Positions 40,853 to 51,794 of a DNA stretch of 64,000 bases are shown here, piece by piece. Every line of letters starts with the position of its first letter. Positions within the stretch are counted from its first letter, which is position 1. This stretch comes from Glycomyces niveus (GTDB lineage Bacteria; Actinomycetota; Actinomycetes; Mycobacteriales; Micromonosporaceae). A program made the translations under genes and the position numbers. The DNA lies in assembly GCF_017592475.1 (NCBI RefSeq), contig NZ_JAGFNP010000001.1:485546-549545 (forward strand). The letters run 5' to 3'. Below the pieces are notes generated by a model, which searched no databases, was not told the DNA's origin, and worked only from the letters and a program-made list of their open reading frames with translations.

Positions 40853-41488
40853 ATGACGCACGACCACGCACCGCACCACGAATTCGACCGGGGCTACTGG
40901 GAACGACATTGGGGCGACGCCCGCCCGATGACCGAGGACCCGAACCCGCACCTCGTAGCCGAGATCGCCGATACGACGCCAGGCCGCGCCCTGGACGCGG
41001 GCTGCGGCACAGGGACGGAGGCGATCTGGCTCGCCGCCCGGGGATGGCAGGTGACGGCCGTCGACATCACCGCGGCGCCCCTCGAACAGGCCGCGGAGCG
41101 AGCCGCCCGAGCCGGCCTCGGCGACCGCATCGACTGGGTCGCCGCCGACCTCGTCGACTGGGAACCGAGCCGTCCGTTCGACCTGGTCACGACCCACTAC
41201 GCCCACCCGGCCACGGCGCAACTCGACTTCTACGCCCGCATCGCGGCCTGGATCGCGCCCGGAGGGACGCTCCTCATCGTCGGCCACGCCGCCGCGGACG
41301 GCCACCACGTGTCCAGCCACGGACGCCCCCCCGCCGAGGCCACGGCGACCGCGCCCGGCATCACCGCCCGACTCGGCATCGGGGCCTGGACGGTCGTCAC
41401 CGCCGAGGAACGGCAGCGCACCGTCATCGACCCCCGCGGCCGGAGCCTCCCTTTGCGCGACGTCGTCGTCCGCGCCGTCCGCAAGTGA
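40853..41488 (+). CDS. SAM-dependent methyltransferase
   Basis: This 211-residue class I methyltransferase has motif I LDAGCGTGTEAIWLA (about residues 42-56), followed by VTAVDIT for the acidic ribose-binding end and FDLVTTHYAHP. It resembles thiopurine- or tellurite-resistance-type methyltransferases of similar length. It is divergent from the XRE-cupin regulator and 83 bases upstream of an MFS exporter on the same strand, so it may modify a toxic substrate that the exporter removes. The ATG at 40853 is chosen from three possible starts because it has GAAAGG upstream and begins at the family start. Confidence 0.82.
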   Translation: MTHDHAPHHEFDRGYWERHWGDARPMTEDPNPHLVAEIADTTPGRALDAGCGTGTEAIWLAARGWQVTAVDITAAPLEQAAERAARAGLGDRIDWVAADLVDWEPSRPFDLVTTHYAHPATAQLDFYARIAAWIAPGGTLLIVGHAAADGHHVSSHGRPPAEATATAPGITARLGIGAWTVVTAEERQRTVIDPRGRSLPLRDVVVRAVRK

Positions 41489-41571
41489 CCCAACCAGCAG
41501 CCGAGCCACCGAAGCGCCCACGTCCGTGCCCGAACCACACCACCCGGCCGCAACCTGAAAGGAATCCGCCC

Positions 41572-43095
41572 GTGGACCTCTCCAACGCAGTCCCACCAGC
41601 CGAATCCACCATCGACGACCCTCGGCGCCGCCGCGCCGTCCTCATCACCGTGTGCATCGCGCTCATGGCCGTGATCGCCTCGGTCACGGGGTTGAACGTC
41701 GCCCAGCCGGACCTTGCCGTCCAGTTCGGCGCCTCCCAGTCGACCGTCCTGTGGATCATCAACAGCTACACGATCGCGCTGGCCGCACTGCTCCTGCCGC
41801 TCGGCGCGCTCGGCGACCGTCTCGGGCGCCGCCCGGTGCTGCTCGCGGGCCTGCTCGTCTTCGGCGCGGCCAATGCGGCCGCCGGGCTCGCGACCTCTTC
41901 GGAGGCCATGATCGCCGCCCGGATCGCCGGCGGCGTCGGCGCGGCGATGATCATGCCGGTCACCCTCGCCGTCATCACTTCGACGTTCCCGCAGGAGGAA
42001 CGCTCTCGCGCGATCGGCGTCTGGACGGCCGTCGCCGGAGGCGGCGGCATTCTCGGCATGTACCTTTCGGCGCTGCTCGTCGACGTGGCGGACTGGCGGT
42101 GGCTGTTCGCGCTCCCGGTCGGGCTCGTCGCGGTCGCTCTCGGCTCGGCACTGCGGTTCGTGCCGAATTCGCGGGAGCGCTCGCCGCACCGGTTCGACGT
42201 GGTCGGTTCGCTCGCGTCAGTGGTCGCCGCGATCGGGCTCATCCTCATGCTGCATGAAGGGCCGGCGAGGGGCTGGACCGCGACGCCGACGCTGCTGAGC
42301 CTCGCAGTGGGCGTCGCGGGCGCGATCGTGTTCGTCCTCTGGGAGCGACGGCACCGGGCGCCGCTGCTGGACGTGCGGCACTTCCGTAATCGTGGCCTCG
42401 CGAGCGGTTCGGTCACGCTCTTGGCGGTGTTCGGGGTGCAGGCCGGGATCTTCGTGGTCATGTTCCCGTTCTTCCAGTCGGTGCTCGGCTGGTCCGGGCT
42501 TCGTTCCACCTTGGCGCTCTTGCCGATGATGGTGCTGATGATGGCGGCCTCGGCGCTCGCGCCGCGCGTGGCCGCCCGCTCCGACGCGCGCGCGACGATG
42601 GCCGCAGGTGTGGCGCTCTGCGCCGGGGGCCTGGTGACCATGGCGGTGTTCGTGTCGGTCGCCGGCGGCTACGTGTCGGTGCTGCCGGGCATGCTGGTGA
42701 TGGGACTCGGCATGGGGCTCGCGATGACACCGTCCACTGAAGCCATCACGCTCGCCCTGCCCGCGGAGCGGCAGGGCGTCGCCTCCGCTTTGAACGACGT
42801 GACAAGGGAGTTCGGCACCGCGCTCGGCATCGCGCTCCTCGGCGCGGTCCTGTCCGCCGGGTACCGGAGCGCGATCGACGACCGCATCGGGGACCTCGGC
42901 GGGCCCGCCGGCGACGCCGCCCGCGCGGGCATCGCCACCGTCCTCACTGCTGAAGGCCCCCAGGCCGAAGCACTCGTCCGAGCCGCCCAGGAGTCCTTCG
43001 TGGCCGGATGGCGGCACGCCATGTGGGCGGGCGCCGCGGTCATGGCCGTGCTGCTGGTCCACGTGCTCGCCAGAGGCCCGAAACCGCGGGCCTGA
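41572..43095 (+). CDS. MFS drug exporter (DHA2 family)
   Basis: This 507-residue exporter has about 14 helices. The first membrane segment ends TGLNVAQPDLAVQFG, motif A is GALGDRLGRRPVLLAG, and a helix-5 motif C is present as GGGGILGMYL. It follows the methyltransferase gene in the same direction and shares its likely regulation by the XRE-cupin protein. The GTG at 41572 has GAAAGGAA upstream. The substrate is unknown. Confidence 0.9.
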   Translation: MDLSNAVPPAESTIDDPRRRRAVLITVCIALMAVIASVTGLNVAQPDLAVQFGASQSTVLWIINSYTIALAALLLPLGALGDRLGRRPVLLAGLLVFGAANAAAGLATSSEAMIAARIAGGVGAAMIMPVTLAVITSTFPQEERSRAIGVWTAVAGGGGILGMYLSALLVDVADWRWLFALPVGLVAVALGSALRFVPNSRERSPHRFDVVGSLASVVAAIGLILMLHEGPARGWTATPTLLSLAVGVAGAIVFVLWERRHRAPLLDVRHFRNRGLASGSVTLLAVFGVQAGIFVVMFPFFQSVLGWSGLRSTLALLPMMVLMMAASALAPRVAARSDARATMAAGVALCAGGLVTMAVFVSVAGGYVSVLPGMLVMGLGMGLAMTPSTEAITLALPAERQGVASALNDVTREFGTALGIALLGAVLSAGYRSAIDDRIGDLGGPAGDAARAGIATVLTAEGPQAEALVRAAQESFVAGWRHAMWAGAAVMAVLLVHVLARGPKPRA

Positions 43096-43124
43096 CCAGA
43101 GCAGCGCGGCGACCGCGTCCTTGA

Positions 43125-45616
<2,492 letters not shown>

Positions 45617-45643
45617 GCGGCCACCACCCGGAAGGAAGCGACC

Positions 45644-46669
45644 ATGGCAAGGAACACCAAGACCCGCTTCGGCTTGGCCGTGCTCGCCGCGGCGGCGGCC
45701 CTGGCCGCGAGCGCCTGCGTCGACGTCCGCGACGGCGGCGGCGGCGACGGCGCGACCACCGACGGTCCACTGGAGATCGCCGTCGTGCCCAAGGCCGTCG
45801 GCCACGAATTCTGGAACACCGTCCGCGCCGGAGCCGAGTGCGCCGCCGAGACCGCCGGGGACGTCACCGTCGAATGGGACGGCGTGGACGCCGAGACCGA
45901 CGTCGAAGGCCAGGTCAACCTCATCCAGAACTTCGTCACCACGGACGCGGACGGCATCGTCTACGCCGCCACCGACTCCGCCGCGCTGGCTCCCGTCACG
46001 CAGAGCGCGCTCGACGCCGGGGTCCCGGTGGCGATGATCGACTCCGGGACCGATCCGCAGCCCGACGAGGTCCCCTTGTACGCCACGGACAACCGCGCCG
46101 GCGCCACCGAGGCCGCGAACCTGCTCGCCGAAGCGCTCGGCGAAGGCAGCCACGACGTGGCGCTCATCGAGTTCCAGCCCGGCTCGCAGACCAACACCGA
46201 ACGGGTCGAAGGCTTCACCACAGGCCTCGCCGCCCACGAGGGCCTCAACCTGGTCGGCCAGCAGCCCAGCCACAGCGACGTCAACGAAGCCCGCCGCGTC
46301 ACCGAAGACCTGCTCACCGCCAACCCGGACCTGGCCGGCATCTTCGCGGCCAACGAACCGAGCGTCCTCGGCGCCGTCCAGGCCGTGGAGGCCGCAGGCC
46401 GCACCGGCGAGGTCGTCATCATCGGCTGGGACGCCGCCCCGGACGAGATCTCGGCACTGCGCGAGGGCCGGATCGCCGCGCTGGTGGTGCAGAACCCGTT
46501 CAACATGGGCTACCTCGGCGTGGCGAACATGGTCGAGCACCTGCGCGAGGGCACGCCGATGGAGTCGGCCGACACCGGCGTGACCTTCGTTACGCCGGAG
46601 AACATCGACACCGCCGAGGTCCAGGCGGTCCTGGAGCCCAGCTGCGACAACCCGCCGGTCGACCAGTGA
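45644..46669 (+). CDS. Sugar-binding lipoprotein of CUT2 transporter
   Basis: This 341-residue periplasmic-binding protein family 1 lipoprotein has its lipobox at about residues 22-25 (ASAC) and a Gly-rich linker, then a two-lobed ribose-binding-type fold (VPKAVGHEFWNTV, DADGIVYAATDS, IIGWDAAPDEI). The sugar would be a pentose or hexose monomer, possibly xylose given the neighbouring esterase and GH120. The ATG has GGAAGGAAG upstream. The ATPase gene overlaps its stop as GTGA. Confidence 0.92.
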   Translation: MARNTKTRFGLAVLAAAAALAASACVDVRDGGGGDGATTDGPLEIAVVPKAVGHEFWNTVRAGAECAAETAGDVTVEWDGVDAETDVEGQVNLIQNFVTTDADGIVYAATDSAALAPVTQSALDAGVPVAMIDSGTDPQPDEVPLYATDNRAGATEAANLLAEALGEGSHDVALIEFQPGSQTNTERVEGFTTGLAAHEGLNLVGQQPSHSDVNEARRVTEDLLTANPDLAGIFAANEPSVLGAVQAVEAAGRTGEVVIIGWDAAPDEISALREGRIAALVVQNPFNMGYLGVANMVEHLREGTPMESADTGVTFVTPENIDTAEVQAVLEPSCDNPPVDQ

Positions 46670-47454
46670 GCGCGGACGCTCCGGTCCTGGAGGCCCGCGG
46701 GATCGTCAAGCGCTTCGGACATGTCGAGGCCCTCCGCGGCGCGAACCTCACGGTCGGGCGCGGCGAGGTGGTCGCGCTCATCGGTGACAACGGCGCGGGG
46801 AAGAGCACGCTGATCAAGGTGCTCTCCGGCGTGCACCAGCCGGACGCGGGCGAGATCCTGATCAGCGGCCGGTCGGTGCAGTTCGCGTCCCCAGTGGACG
46901 CGAGACGCGAGGGCGTGGAGACGGTCTACCAGGACCTGGCCGTCGCCGACGATCTCAGTGTCGCCGCCAACTTGTACCTGGGCCGGGAGATCATGCGCCG
47001 CGGCCCGCTGGGGCGGCTCGGCCTGCTCGACAAGCGGGCGATGCGCCGCGGCGCGGCCGAAGCGCTCGAGCAGCTCGGGGTCGCGATCCCCCGGGTCACC
47101 ACCCCGACCGGGCTGCTCTCGGGCGGCCAGCGGCAGAGCGTCGCGGTCGCGAGAGCGGTCGTGTGGGCCACCGACGTGGTCATCCTGGACGAGCCGACGG
47201 CGGCGCTCGGCGTGGTCCAGACCCGGCGGGTCCTCGAACTCGTCGCGCGGGTCCGGGACGCCGGGATGTCGGTGGTCCTCGTCAGCCACAACATGCCGCA
47301 GGTCCTCGAGGTCGCCGACCGCGTCGAGGTCATGCGGCTGGGCCGCCGCACGGCCCGGTTCGCCGCAGGGGAGGCGTCCACTGACGACCTCGTCGCGGCA
47401 ATGACCGGCGCGCTCTCGACCGAACCCGACGACGACGCGGACCCGCCCCTCTGA
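46666..47454 (+). CDS. Sugar ABC transporter ATPase (single-domain, FrcA-like)
   Basis: This 262-residue ATPase has one ABC domain with Walker A GDNGAGKST (about residues 38-46), signature LLSGGQRQSVAVARA and Walker B VVILDEPTAALG. Classic ribose or xylose importers have a double-domain ATPase of about 500 residues; this one is the half-length form seen in fructose-type (FrcA) systems, where it acts as a homodimer. The GTG overlaps the binding-protein stop, completing the operon esterase-permease-binding protein-ATPase. It converges with the GH95 gene. Confidence 0.92.
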   Translation: MSADAPVLEARGIVKRFGHVEALRGANLTVGRGEVVALIGDNGAGKSTLIKVLSGVHQPDAGEILISGRSVQFASPVDARREGVETVYQDLAVADDLSVAANLYLGREIMRRGPLGRLGLLDKRAMRRGAAEALEQLGVAIPRVTTPTGLLSGGQRQSVAVARAVVWATDVVILDEPTAALGVVQTRRVLELVARVRDAGMSVVLVSHNMPQVLEVADRVEVMRLGRRTARFAAGEASTDDLVAAMTGALSTEPDDDADPPL

Positions 47455-47502
47455 CGTGCAGGGCAGCACCGGTCGAGTACCGGCGCGGCCCTTGCAATCG
47501 GC

Positions 47503-50346
47503 TCAGGCGGGCTGGAGGTTGAAGCGCTGATTCGCGCCGCCCGTGGCGTTCCACTGGGAGATGCGGGCGGCGTTCTCGGTCGAGGCGCCCCAGACGTCCA
47601 TGGCGAGGCCGGAGGCGCGGTTGACGAGTCCGATCGTGCCGCCGCCGTGATCGGTGAGGGTCCACTGCTGGCTCGCCGCACCGGAGTCGGGCTGCTGCGT
47701 GATGTCGGCGCCGGTGGCGTTGGAGGCGACTTGGAGGACGAGTCCGGAGTGGCGGGCGCGGACCTTGTAGTAGCCGCCCGCCGCGATGAACTCGAACTGC
47801 TGGTTGGCACCGGTGCCCGCGGTCCACTGGATGAGCGCGGCCCCGGCCGCGGTCGAGGCGCCGTTGATGTCGGCGGCCTTCCCGGAGTGCTGCGCGACCA
47901 GCCGGTAGAAGACGCCGGGCTGCACCGGACCGGTGCTGCGCGCGGTGATCCGGTACCGGCGCCCGGCGCGGCCGTCGAATTCGACGAGGTCGCTCTCGGG
48001 CTTCCTCGGGGTGACGGGTGCTCCGGCGGTCTCGTCGACGAGGTCGAAGTCGCCCGCGAACGCGCGGCTCCTGATCCTGACGGCGCCGTCGCGGTCGGCC
48101 ACGACGGTGGCCTCCTTGAGGTTGCCTCCGCCCCAGGTCGCGCCGACGGTGTAGCCGCCGCGGCCCCGCAACCCGGCGCAGCTGCCGCCGGGCCAGGCCG
48201 ACGGCAGCGCCGGCAGCAGGTGCAGCTCCCCGTTGTGGCTGTGCAGCAGCATCTCGGCGATACCGGACGTCGCCCCGAAGTTGCCGTCGATCTGGAACGG
48301 CGGGTGCAGGTCGAACATGTTGGGGGCCAGCCGCTCGGGCGTCACGAGCAGCCGGACCAGGTCGTGGGCCCGGGTGCCCTCCTCCATGCGCGCCCAGTAG
48401 TTGATCTTCCACGCCAGCGACCAGCCGGTGCCCGCGTCGCCGCGCAGCTCCAGGGTCCGGCGGGCGGCCGTGTAGAGCTGCGGGGTCCCGCGCTTGGTGA
48501 TCTGGTTGCTCGGGTGCAGGCCGTAGAGGTGCGAGATGTGGCGGTGCTGCGGGTCGGTCTCGATCCAGTCGTGCAGGTACTCCATGATGTTGCCGCGCGA
48601 GCCGACCCGCATGGGCGCGAGGCGGTCACGGGCCGCCAGGACCTGCGCGCGGAAGTCCGCGTCGACGCCGAGGGCCTCCGAGGCGCGGGCGCAGCCGTTG
48701 AAAAGGTCCCGCAGGATCTGATTGTCCATCGTGGGCCCGGCGCAGACCGTCGCGTCGTTGTGGTGCAGCATCTCCGGCGAGTTCGACGGATTGGTCACCA
48801 GCCAGTGGAGGTTCGGCTCCTCGACCAGGGTCTCCAGGAAGAACTGCGCCGCGCCCTTCATCGCCGGGTAGTTCGCCTCGAGGAAGCCGCGGTCGCCGGT
48901 GAACCGGTAGTGGTCCCAGATCATGGTCGCCAGCCAGGCGCCGCCGGTCTGCCACATGCCCCACCGGGCGTCGTCGACCACTGAGGACCCGCGCCAGCCG
49001 TCGGTGTTGTGGTGGGCGACCCAGCCTCCGGCCCCGTACTGGACTTCGGCGGTGCGGGCGCCGGTGACGGTGAGGTCGCCGATCATGTCGAACACCGGCT
49101 CGTAGCACTCGGGCAGGTTGGTCGTGTCGGCGGGCCAGTAGTTCATCGGCAGGTTGGCGTTGAGCGTGTACTTCGACTCCCAGGAGGGGGTCATCGACTC
49201 GTTCCAGATGCCCTGCAGGTTCGCGGGCTGGCTGCCGGGCCGCGACGACGAGATCAGCAGGTAGCGGCCGTACTGGAACAGCAGCGCCGAGAACTGGGGG
49301 TCGCTGGCCGAGTTGTGCCGGGCGATGCGGTCGTCGGTGGGCAGGTCGGCGGCGGCGGTGCGGCCGAGGTCGATCGTGGTGCGCCCGAACAACTTCTGGT
49401 AGTCGGCCGTGTGCCGGGACCGGAGGGTTTCATAGGAGCTGCCCGTCGCGGCGTTCATACGGCCCCACGCGATGCCCTGGTAGTCGCCGCTCACGTCCTG
49501 GTAGTCGACGTAGCTCGTGCCGATCGAGATCAGGAGTGTCACACTATCCGCATTGGACACTTGCAGGGTGCCGCCGGAGCTGGAAACGGTCCCGCCCTGC
49601 GCCACCGCCCTCGCGAGCGCGAGGAACCGCACCGAGCCGGGGATGCCGCGGTGGTCCCCGGACCTGCCGTCCAGCGCGACCGTGCGGCCGTCGGGACTGG
49701 AGGCCGTGGCGCGCTGCGGAGTCCGGAACGAGGCGGTGAAGGAGACGCGGCCCGCGGTCCCGGCCGTGAGGCGGACGGCGATCACCTGGTCGGGGAAGCT
49801 GGCGATCACCTCCCGCTGGTACCGGACCCCGTTCGCGGTGTAGGCGACGCCTGTCGCGGCGGTGGTGAGGTCGAGCCACCGTTCGTATCCCGTTGCGCCG
49901 CTGACGCCCGGGAAGGCCAGGTTGAGGTCGCCGACAGGCTGGTAGGCGAGTTGGCCCGCCGGCTTGCCGAGCATGGTCTGGTTGATGAGGTTCTGGGCCT
50001 GGCCCCATTGGTTCGCGAACACGAGCTGGCGGATCTGCTGGAGGGCGTTCGCTCCGGCCGTGTTGCTGTAGTCGTGGGGGCCGCCCGCCCAGAGGGTGTC
50101 CTCATTGAGCTGCAGCCGCTCGGTGGTGTAGTTCCCGAAGACCATCGCGCCGAGCCGGCCGTTGCCGACGGGCAGCGCGCGGAGCCAGTCCGTCCCGGCG
50201 GGCTCGTCGTACCACAGTGCCATGTCGCCTGCCGCCTGCACGGCCGCGGGAGCCGCCGACGCGGCCTGCGGTGCGGCCCACTGCAACGGCATGGCCAGCG
50301 CCCCCGCTCCGTACTTGATCAGGCTTCGGCGGGGCAGTTCTGCCAT
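47503..50346 (-). CDS. Secreted GH95 enzyme (alpha-L-fucosidase/alpha-L-galactosidase) with ricin-type lectin domain
   Basis: This 947-residue enzyme starts with a Tat signal, PRRSLIK followed by a hydrophobic run ending near residue 35 (AASAAPA). The GH95 catalytic region (about 40-770) has LPVGNGRLGAMVFG, LQLNEDTLWAGGPHDY, NLQGIWNES, the NANLPMNYW pair of Asn residues, HRHISHLYGLHPS and FQIDGNFGATSGIAEML with the acidic residue. The inverting (alpha/alpha)6 mechanism of this family uses an Asn pair with Glu/Asp. A C-terminal CBM13/RICIN domain (about 800-947) has repeated QW motifs. The substrates are fucosyl or L-galactosyl side chains of xyloglucan or pectin. GAGGAACG precedes the ATG. 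Confidence 0.92.
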   Translation of the reverse strand: MAELPRRSLIKYGAGALAMPLQWAAPQAASAAPAAVQAAGDMALWYDEPAGTDWLRALPVGNGRLGAMVFGNYTTERLQLNEDTLWAGGPHDYSNTAGANALQQIRQLVFANQWGQAQNLINQTMLGKPAGQLAYQPVGDLNLAFPGVSGATGYERWLDLTTAATGVAYTANGVRYQREVIASFPDQVIAVRLTAGTAGRVSFTASFRTPQRATASSPDGRTVALDGRSGDHRGIPGSVRFLALARAVAQGGTVSSSGGTLQVSNADSVTLLISIGTSYVDYQDVSGDYQGIAWGRMNAATGSSYETLRSRHTADYQKLFGRTTIDLGRTAAADLPTDDRIARHNSASDPQFSALLFQYGRYLLISSSRPGSQPANLQGIWNESMTPSWESKYTLNANLPMNYWPADTTNLPECYEPVFDMIGDLTVTGARTAEVQYGAGGWVAHHNTDGWRGSSVVDDARWGMWQTGGAWLATMIWDHYRFTGDRGFLEANYPAMKGAAQFFLETLVEEPNLHWLVTNPSNSPEMLHHNDATVCAGPTMDNQILRDLFNGCARASEALGVDADFRAQVLAARDRLAPMRVGSRGNIMEYLHDWIETDPQHRHISHLYGLHPSNQITKRGTPQLYTAARRTLELRGDAGTGWSLAWKINYWARMEEGTRAHDLVRLLVTPERLAPNMFDLHPPFQIDGNFGATSGIAEMLLHSHNGELHLLPALPSAWPGGSCAGLRGRGGYTVGATWGGGNLKEATVVADRDGAVRIRSRAFAGDFDLVDETAGAPVTPRKPESDLVEFDGRAGRRYRITARSTGPVQPGVFYRLVAQHSGKAADINGASTAAGAALIQWTAGTGANQQFEFIAAGGYYKVRARHSGLVLQVASNATGADITQQPDSGAASQQWTLTDHGGGTIGLVNRASGLAMDVWGASTENAARISQWNATGGANQRFNLQPA

Positions 50347-50396
50347 GTCGTTCCTCCGTGTGGTGGCCCAACCCCCTAATATTGACGCAAGTCTAT

Positions 50397-50411
50397 ATAC
50401 ATCAGATGTAT
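50397..50411. promoter_or_regulatory. Palindrome ATACATC-A-GATGTAT upstream of GH95
   Basis: A perfect seven-base dyad with a one-base centre lies 51 bases upstream of the GH95 ATG, inside an A+T-rich stretch that includes TATATAC. It resembles GntR-type operators. No regulator gene is adjacent. Confidence 0.55.
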
Positions 50412-50457
50412 GACGTCAAGGAAGCGCTTCCCGGCTGCGGGAGGACCCGACTCGTCC

Positions 50458-51708
50458 TCATTCGAGCGCTCTGGCGAGTGCGGCCGCCTGGTGGCGGTGG
50501 CCGATCGTCTCGAAGCCGACGATCACAACGAGGGGCGAGCCGGCCGCGATCACGATGCCGACGCCCACGGTCGCGCCGGCCGCGACCGCGGCGACCGAAG
50601 CGGCGAGGACGAGCGCCGAGCCGACGAACAGCAGGAGATGGAACGGGTCGAGCTCCCGCATGAGCAGCGAGTACAGCGTGAACAGAGCGGTCAGGAAGAT
50701 CGCGACGGGGATGCAGAGCGTCAGGATCGCGGCGGTCGCGCTGATGTGCGCCTCGTGGGAGATGACCGTGGCGGCCACGTGGAGGCCCGCTCCGGTGGCG
50801 GCGAGCGAACCGAAGATCACCAGATGCCCGTAGCCCCAGACGAATCCGCGTTCGCGGTGGCGCGCGAGCACTTCGGCGGACGGCATCGTGAAGTACACCC
50901 ACCACAGTCCGAACGCGAGTGCGGTGCCGCCGAAGGCGACGAGGACCGCTTCGACGGACCAGTCCTGCGCTTCGACGACCGCCGAGACGGCGAGGATGGT
51001 GCCGAGCACGACCTCGCCGAGCGTGATGATGACGAGCAGCCCGTATCGTTCGGCGATGTGGTGCGGGTGCCAGGGGCTGCGCCCGCCCCGCAGTTCGGCG
51101 ATGATCGGGATGAGCATTTCGAAGATCCCGAGGACGACGACGACTCCGGCGGTGACGGCCAGCGGCGGGTCCAGGAAGATCTGGGTGATCCAGCCGACCT
51201 GCGCGATCGCCATGAGCAGCGCGTAGGTGAGCGCGTTGCGGCGCTGCGAGGGGTCGTGCCGCGCGACGCGGAGCCACAGGGCGATCATCGCGACCCGCAT
51301 GACCACGTATCCGGCGACGACGACGCTGTTGTCGACGTGGACGCCTTCGTCGATCGAGTGGAACATCTGCGGCAGTCCGAGCGCGAGGATGAGCACGCCG
51401 AGCATCTGGACCATGGTCGCGACCCGGAAGAACACGTCGTCGTTGTCGAACGCCGACGCCAGCCACGAGTAGTTGATCCACGCCCAGCAGATCGCGAACA
51501 CCGAGAACGAGAACGCGCCGATCGCGGCGCCGAAGTGCCCGAGTTCGAGCAGGTGCGCCGCCTGAGACCCGGCCTGGCTGAAGGCCACCACCAGTGTGAG
51601 GTCGAAGAGGAGTTCGAGCGGTGTCGCGGTGCGGTGCGGCTCTTCGGGGTCCCGTCCGGTCATCCGGTGGATGCGGTGGTCCCTGGTCTCAGGCGGCGGT
51701 GTCGACAT
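50458..51708 (-). CDS. LtrA-family (low temperature requirement protein A) membrane protein
   Basis: This 416-residue protein has about 11-12 hydrophobic helices. Diagnostic stretches are TPLELLFDLTLVVAFSQAG at the N-terminus (residues about 26-44), FAICWAWINYSWLASAFDNDD and HIAERYGLLVIITLGEVVLG. LtrA proteins are widespread bacterial membrane proteins without a settled role, named after a Listeria mutant that failed to grow in the cold. The gene lies between the GH95 and GH120 genes, on the same strand, and does not share an obvious regulon with them. The ATG at 51708 is chosen; one at 51717 would add three residues. Confidence 0.88.
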   Translation of the reverse strand: MSTPPPETRDHRIHRMTGRDPEEPHRTATPLELLFDLTLVVAFSQAGSQAAHLLELGHFGAAIGAFSFSVFAICWAWINYSWLASAFDNDDVFFRVATMVQMLGVLILALGLPQMFHSIDEGVHVDNSVVVAGYVVMRVAMIALWLRVARHDPSQRRNALTYALLMAIAQVGWITQIFLDPPLAVTAGVVVVLGIFEMLIPIIAELRGGRSPWHPHHIAERYGLLVIITLGEVVLGTILAVSAVVEAQDWSVEAVLVAFGGTALAFGLWWVYFTMPSAEVLARHRERGFVWGYGHLVIFGSLAATGAGLHVAATVISHEAHISATAAILTLCIPVAIFLTALFTLYSLLMRELDPFHLLLFVGSALVLAASVAAVAAGATVGVGIVIAAGSPLVVIVGFETIGHRHQAAALARALE

Positions 51709-51794
51709 GCGCACCATCTTCCCACCGTCGCCGCCGACCCGGCGGAGGACGGGTTCCCCCTCGGACGCCGACGGCGCGACCGGGCGGCCGCGCC

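Noticed and set aside
47464..47500. Short inverted sequences between the ATPase and GH95 genes
   Set aside because: The pairing is too short and imperfect to call a terminator with confidence.
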